Shown: positions 60,166 through 64,000 of the stretch, piece after piece
Position numbering within the stretch: position 1 is the first letter of the stretch
Layout: every line of letters begins with the position of its first letter
Assembly (NCBI RefSeq): GCF_008727795.1
Contig: NZ_CP044222.1
Span: 3,162,001-3,226,000 of the forward strand
Direction of reading: 5' to 3'
From: Nitrincola iocasae
Lineage (GTDB): Bacteria > Pseudomonadota > Gammaproteobacteria > Pseudomonadales > Balneatricaceae
Length of the DNA stretch: 64,000 nucleotides
Made by a program: the position numbers and the translations under genes
The notes under the pieces: generated by a model
Database searches by the model: none
Told to the model about the DNA's origin: nothing
What the model saw: only the letters and a program-made list of their open reading frames with translations

Positions 60166-62945
60166 CACTTAATTTGATCTACCGACATAGGACGGGCGAA
60201 AAAATACCCCTGAGCGATGTCACAACCTTGAGATTTGAGGAACTTGAGCTGCTCCTGGGTCTCTACTCCCTCGGCTATCAGGCCTATACCAAGACTCTGC
60301 GCCATATTGATAATGGCACAGATAATCGCCTGATCATCCTGATCTGTTTCTATGTCAGCAACAAAGGTCCGGTCGATCTTTAAAAAGTCGATTGGCAAGC
60401 GTTTCAGATAGCTGAGTGATGAGTAGCCGGTACCAAAATCATCAATAGCCACCCGGATACCCAGCTTGCGCAGCTCAGAAAGCTGCACCACGGCTTGTTC
60501 CATATCTCTGATCAGTGCACCCTCGGTAATCTCAACGCACAACTGAGAGGGCCTCAGGCCCTCCTGATCGATACACTGACGTATCAATGTCAACCAGCGA
60601 TCACCACCAAACTGTCTTGGCGAAATATTGACGCCAATCTGCATTTTGTCATTCAGTAGCGGCAACAGATCCCGACAGGCTTGCAACATCATCCAACTGG
60701 TCAGATCAGCAATAATGTCAGACTCTTCGGCCACAGGAATAAACTCAGACGGTGATATAGGTCCAAGCTCTTCACTGTGCCAGCGCATCAGCACTTCATA
60801 TCCAAAAATTTCTCGTGTTTCCAGATGTATTTCCGGCTGATAAACCAGGCTCATTTCATTGCGGCTCAGCGCATGACGCAGACCATGTTTGATCTGCATC
60901 AACCGGTGGTTGCGCTGATCCAGATCTACATCAAAAAAGGCATAACAACCCCGCCCCAACGCTTTAGCATGGTACATGGCGGCATCGGCATGTCGCATAA
61001 GTTGATCTAAGTTCTCACCGTCACGAGGATAACTTACCACCCCAACGCTACAGCCAATACTGACTTCAACATCATCCAGTTGGAAAGGTCTACTCAGTGT
61101 ATCAATAAGGTTTTCAGCAATACTGGCCAGAGCAATATCATTCTCTACCGGTGAGATCAGCAACGTAAACTCATCTCCACCCAGACGACTGACAATATCA
61201 CTGTCTCGAACCTGCCCCAGAATGCGATCAGCTACCTGCTTCAGCAAAGCATCACCTGCATCATGTCCGAAGGAATCGTTTACTTCCTTGAATAAATCAA
61301 GATCAACAAACAACAGTGCAAATGTTTCATTATAGCGACGCGCTCTGGCCAGATATTCATGCACTTTTTCTTTGAAAGCCAAGCGATTGAACAACCCGGT
61401 AAGCGAGTCACGGTAAGCCAGCTTACGTAATTTAGTACGTGCCTGATACTCTTCAGATACATCCTGAAAGATACCAAAATAACCCGTTGGCACGTCACGC
61501 CGATCACGAATACTGCTGATAGATAAACGGACTGGATAAGCCGTACCATCCGGACGCTTATTCCACAACTCGCCTTTCCAGCTACCCTCACTCTTAACCT
61601 GATTCCACATCGCTTGATAAAAATAGCTGTCATGCAGATCAGATTTCAGCAAGGCCGGATCCTGACCCAGAACAGACTCTCGAGAGTAACCGGATATACG
61701 TTCAAATGATGCATTCACATCGATCACACGATTGGCATCATCGGTAATCATAACGCCCTCGGCCGCATGTTCAAAAATGCGCCGTGACACGCCCAGCATA
61801 TACTCATTTTGCTCTTGCTCGGTGACATTGGTTGCTACTGAGCAGATCGCTTCAGGCTGCCCCAGATCATCAAACAAGGGAAACTTCACCATAAACCAGC
61901 TGTTCATCTTCCCATCAACCGGAAAGCTACACTCAAACTGCAAGGGTTTTCGACTGCGGATCACCTCTTCATCATAGCGCTGAATTTCACTAGCATAGGG
62001 CTCATCCAGTAGATCAAATACCTGTTTACCCTGAGAATCCTCACCAAAATAACTGTAGAAGCGTTTATTCCCTAGTGTGTAAACACCCTGCAGGTTTTTG
62101 ATATACACCATAGAAGGAATATGGCGCAAAATGCTATCCATCTGTGCGTGGGTGCGCATTAATTCATCACGACTGCTACGCAATGACTCCAGCATATGAT
62201 TGAGGGCGGCCGCAATCACGCCCAGCTCATCACGCCCCTTCAACGCCACCTGCGTCTCCAGCTCACCTTGGCGAATTTTATCTACGGCGTCAGTAATCAG
62301 CGCCAGCCGTCGACCAATAAACCATTCCGACCAGATCCAGAGTAAAACAGCCAAAGCACCAATCGCAAAAGACACCCAGATAAATACAGCTTCCAGACGA
62401 TACCAGCCCTGCTGTGCAGACTGATCCAGATCCAGTTCCAGCAATATAATTCCAACTTCAACCTCCTGCGCTCCGGCACCATCACTGGAAAGCAACTGCA
62501 AAGGGACCAGACCATACAAGCTATGTTCATTACCTGCTCTCAACTGCATTTCAGGTTGCTGTACCTCCATTACTTTGAACGGCAAGCGACGATCAAAATG
62601 TAACGGCACCTGATCGAGATGCTGCCCGGTATAATTCGGATTTTCTGACGCCAGAATATGCAGTGACGAATCCATAACCAGTAAATGTTTTACTTCAGCG
62701 TGAGACCCGGTCGAAGTAACCTCACGCCGAATACCTTCGAGGTCACCCCGAGCCAGCAGATACTCGAAACTGCCCTGGAGTCGATTCAGGGTATGTATCA
62801 AATTAGATTCAGCGGCCTGATAAAACAGCTGGGTAACAAAAGGCTTGAGCAGCAGATGCGACCCTAGCATCAACAGGATGGCAAACCCAAGAATCAACAA
62901 TGGAATAGAACGGCGCAATGAGAAAACCGGAATACGTCTAATCAT
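60162..62945 (-). CDS. Membrane sensor with PAS, GGDEF and EAL domains (bifunctional-type c-di-GMP protein)
   Basis: The 927-aa protein has an N-terminal helix (~13-33, IPLLILGFAILLMLGSHLLL), a periplasmic sensor (~34-180) and a second helix (~183-203). HAMP follows (~205-255), then two PAS/PAC units (~275-375, ~385-500), GGDEF (~510-660) and EAL (~680-925). The cyclase site is SRLGGDEFTLL with an I-site RDSD. The phosphodiesterase site shows YEVLMRW, EITEGALI, DDFGTGYSSLSYLKRLPID and IAEGVET, so both domains look intact. It is probably regulated by its sensor and PAS units; the input is unknown. It is monocistronic, with the tRNA promoter starting in its stop codon. Confidence 0.94.
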   Translation of the reverse strand: MIRRIPVFSLRRSIPLLILGFAILLMLGSHLLLKPFVTQLFYQAAESNLIHTLNRLQGSFEYLLARGDLEGIRREVTSTGSHAEVKHLLVMDSSLHILASENPNYTGQHLDQVPLHFDRRLPFKVMEVQQPEMQLRAGNEHSLYGLVPLQLLSSDGAGAQEVEVGIILLELDLDQSAQQGWYRLEAVFIWVSFAIGALAVLLWIWSEWFIGRRLALITDAVDKIRQGELETQVALKGRDELGVIAAALNHMLESLRSSRDELMRTHAQMDSILRHIPSMVYIKNLQGVYTLGNKRFYSYFGEDSQGKQVFDLLDEPYASEIQRYDEEVIRSRKPLQFECSFPVDGKMNSWFMVKFPLFDDLGQPEAICSVATNVTEQEQNEYMLGVSRRIFEHAAEGVMITDDANRVIDVNASFERISGYSRESVLGQDPALLKSDLHDSYFYQAMWNQVKSEGSWKGELWNKRPDGTAYPVRLSISSIRDRRDVPTGYFGIFQDVSEEYQARTKLRKLAYRDSLTGLFNRLAFKEKVHEYLARARRYNETFALLFVDLDLFKEVNDSFGHDAGDALLKQVADRILGQVRDSDIVSRLGGDEFTLLISPVENDIALASIAENLIDTLSRPFQLDDVEVSIGCSVGVVSYPRDGENLDQLMRHADAAMYHAKALGRGCYAFFDVDLDQRNHRLMQIKHGLRHALSRNEMSLVYQPEIHLETREIFGYEVLMRWHSEELGPISPSEFIPVAEESDIIADLTSWMMLQACRDLLPLLNDKMQIGVNISPRQFGGDRWLTLIRQCIDQEGLRPSQLCVEITEGALIRDMEQAVVQLSELRKLGIRVAIDDFGTGYSSLSYLKRLPIDFLKIDRTFVADIETDQDDQAIICAIINMAQSLGIGLIAEGVETQEQLKFLKSQGCDIAQGYFFARPMSVDQIKC

Positions 62946-63138
62946 GGCAGAAACCTGTCGATTAGATTTGCCTGTGCCGCTACCTGATTATCTGACAGAA
63001 CCTTATTCTTAACACACCCTCTCAGGAGCAACAACAGCAGTAATACACAGCCCCGCTTGATCAACTTCATTCCCACGCCCTGTAACACTTGTAAAATATA
63101 GTGATATATTATCCTGCCTCACTTTCAAAAACGATGTC

Positions 63139-64000
63139 TCAGCTATAACGTTCAGTATAGTACTCACTGCGCCGGTATTCTCCCGGGGTCATGCCGGTCC
63201 ATTTTTTGAAAGAACGAAAAAATGCAGACGGCTCGTCAAAGCCCATGAGTCCTGCCACATCATTGATCGATAACTGGGGTGCGTTCATGTAGTTGATTGC
63301 CGCAGCACGACGTTCTTCATCCTTGATTTTCTGATAAGACGTGCCCTCTTCCAGCAATCGTCGACGCAGGGTTGAAACTGACATGTGCAACGCACGCGCA
63401 ACTTCTTCCGCAGAAGGTAACTCCCGACTAAAATCCTTGCCCAGCATCGAAATCACTCGCGCTTTCAGACTCTTGTCATCATCCACCATCACGATCAGCT
63501 GATAGGGAGCCGTCTTCAGAAAACCACGCAGGGTTTCTTCATTCTGAGCCAAAGGAAGATCCAGGTATTTGGCTGGAAAAACAATGGCGTCTTCATGCTG
63601 ACTGAACTTCACTTCGGACTGAAACAGTTTGACGTACTGATCTGCATCTCCGGGGTCTGTAAAGGTAAAATAAGCCGCCTTTAGCTCCAGACGGCGGCCG
63701 ATCAACCAACTCATAAAGTGGTGCCACATAGACAGAGACGTACGTATCTGCAAGGGCGACTCCTTACCCATTAGCGAACGAAAATCAGCTTCACTTAAAC
63801 TCTCGATCGGCGCAAAAGACACTTTGGCATATCGCCCCCGACGCACCAAAACAGGTTTAATCATTGAGCCACGGCAAATTTCGTAAAAGTCGCTGCAGCG
63901 TCGTAACGCGCGCTCCAGCGTAGAACAATGGATAATGGCGTGACACATCATACGGAAGGTACCGTTAGGAACCCGACCTCCGCTGAGCATGCCAAAAGAC
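63139..64000 (-). CDS. AraC-family transcriptional regulator, N-terminus beyond window
   Basis: The visible part carries the N-terminal arabinose-binding-type domain of the OruR/ArgR-like subfamily (LSGGRVPNGTFRMMCHAIIH). The C-terminal double HTH is PSAEEVARALHMSVSTLRRR and LSINDVAGLMGFDEPSAFFR, ending SFKKWTGMTPGEYRRSEYYT. Family members are ~330-340 aa. The frame is still open at 64000, so ~50 residues are outside and the ATG at 63990 is probably internal. The target genes are not in view. Confidence 0.88.
   Translation of the reverse strand, partial: SFGMLSGGRVPNGTFRMMCHAIIHCSTLERALRRCSDFYEICRGSMIKPVLVRRGRYAKVSFAPIESLSEADFRSLMGKESPLQIRTSLSMWHHFMSWLIGRRLELKAAYFTFTDPGDADQYVKLFQSEVKFSQHEDAIVFPAKYLDLPLAQNEETLRGFLKTAPYQLIVMVDDDKSLKARVISMLGKDFSRELPSAEEVARALHMSVSTLRRRLLEEGTSYQKIKDEERRAAAINYMNAPQLSINDVAGLMGFDEPSAFFRSFKKWTGMTPGEYRRSEYYTERYS

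Overview
The window looks like chromosome of a marine or alkaliphilic-type gammaproteobacterium, most like the Oceanospirillaceae (Nitrincola/Marinobacterium-like). This is inferred from gene order and protein flavour, since no 16S gene is present. The clearest signs are the ancestral block queG / nnr-tsaE-amiC-mutL-miaA-hfq-hflX-hflK-hflC-hisZ-purA, orn/rsgA/psd beside it, lptFG opposite pepA-holC-valS, a MutL with an endonuclease motif, and the Pseudomonas-type long DapD.

Positions 1-7.5 kb are accessory and heavily rearranged. They hold the 3' end of an IS3-type transposase whose second catalytic Asp is His, a serine resolvase cut at about residue 77, and a complete IS3-family element (913-2227). 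Directly behind that element lie the first 22 codons of a csrA gene. Next come an internally deleted group II intron and a two-gene operon (211 aa + 969 aa) of helical, nuclease-free proteins of unknown function. This operon is the best candidate in the window for an undescribed system, possibly defence. A long perfect inverted repeat (7258-7364) closes the region.

Positions 7.5-31 kb are core. They start with a SuhB-like protein that has lost most of its phosphatase metal ligands. They continue with purine and histidine functions, the HflKC/HflX/Hfq RNA and protein quality-control operon, mismatch repair and tRNA modification (mutL, miaA, tsaE, queG), oligoribonuclease and RsgA. An HDOD-GAF-like signalling protein sits between rsgA and psd. 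ygfZ, ung, lysS and a prfB without its programmed frameshift follow.

Positions 31-45.6 kb hold a cytochrome c', a phasin-flavodoxin operon, gloA, a Sel1-repeat protein, an RDD protein, lptFG and pepA-holC-valS. After valS come three tandem ~81 bp REP-like repeats, a terminator, an unlisted 43-aa membrane protein, an AT-rich patch with a small ParC/KfrB-like gene, pdxH, a lipoprotein and a glycerate-kinase-like P-loop protein.

Positions 45.7-64 kb hold an RND efflux pump fused by overlap to a class II fumarase gene, and the lysine-biosynthesis cluster dapC-(arsC-like)-dapD-dapE with rlmA. Small unknown genes, a periplasmic protein/diguanylate cyclase pair, greB and a Ser-Asn-Lys-Lys tRNA operon follow. 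The tRNA operon's promoter overlaps the stop codon of a PAS-GGDEF-EAL protein. The window ends in a partial AraC-type regulator.
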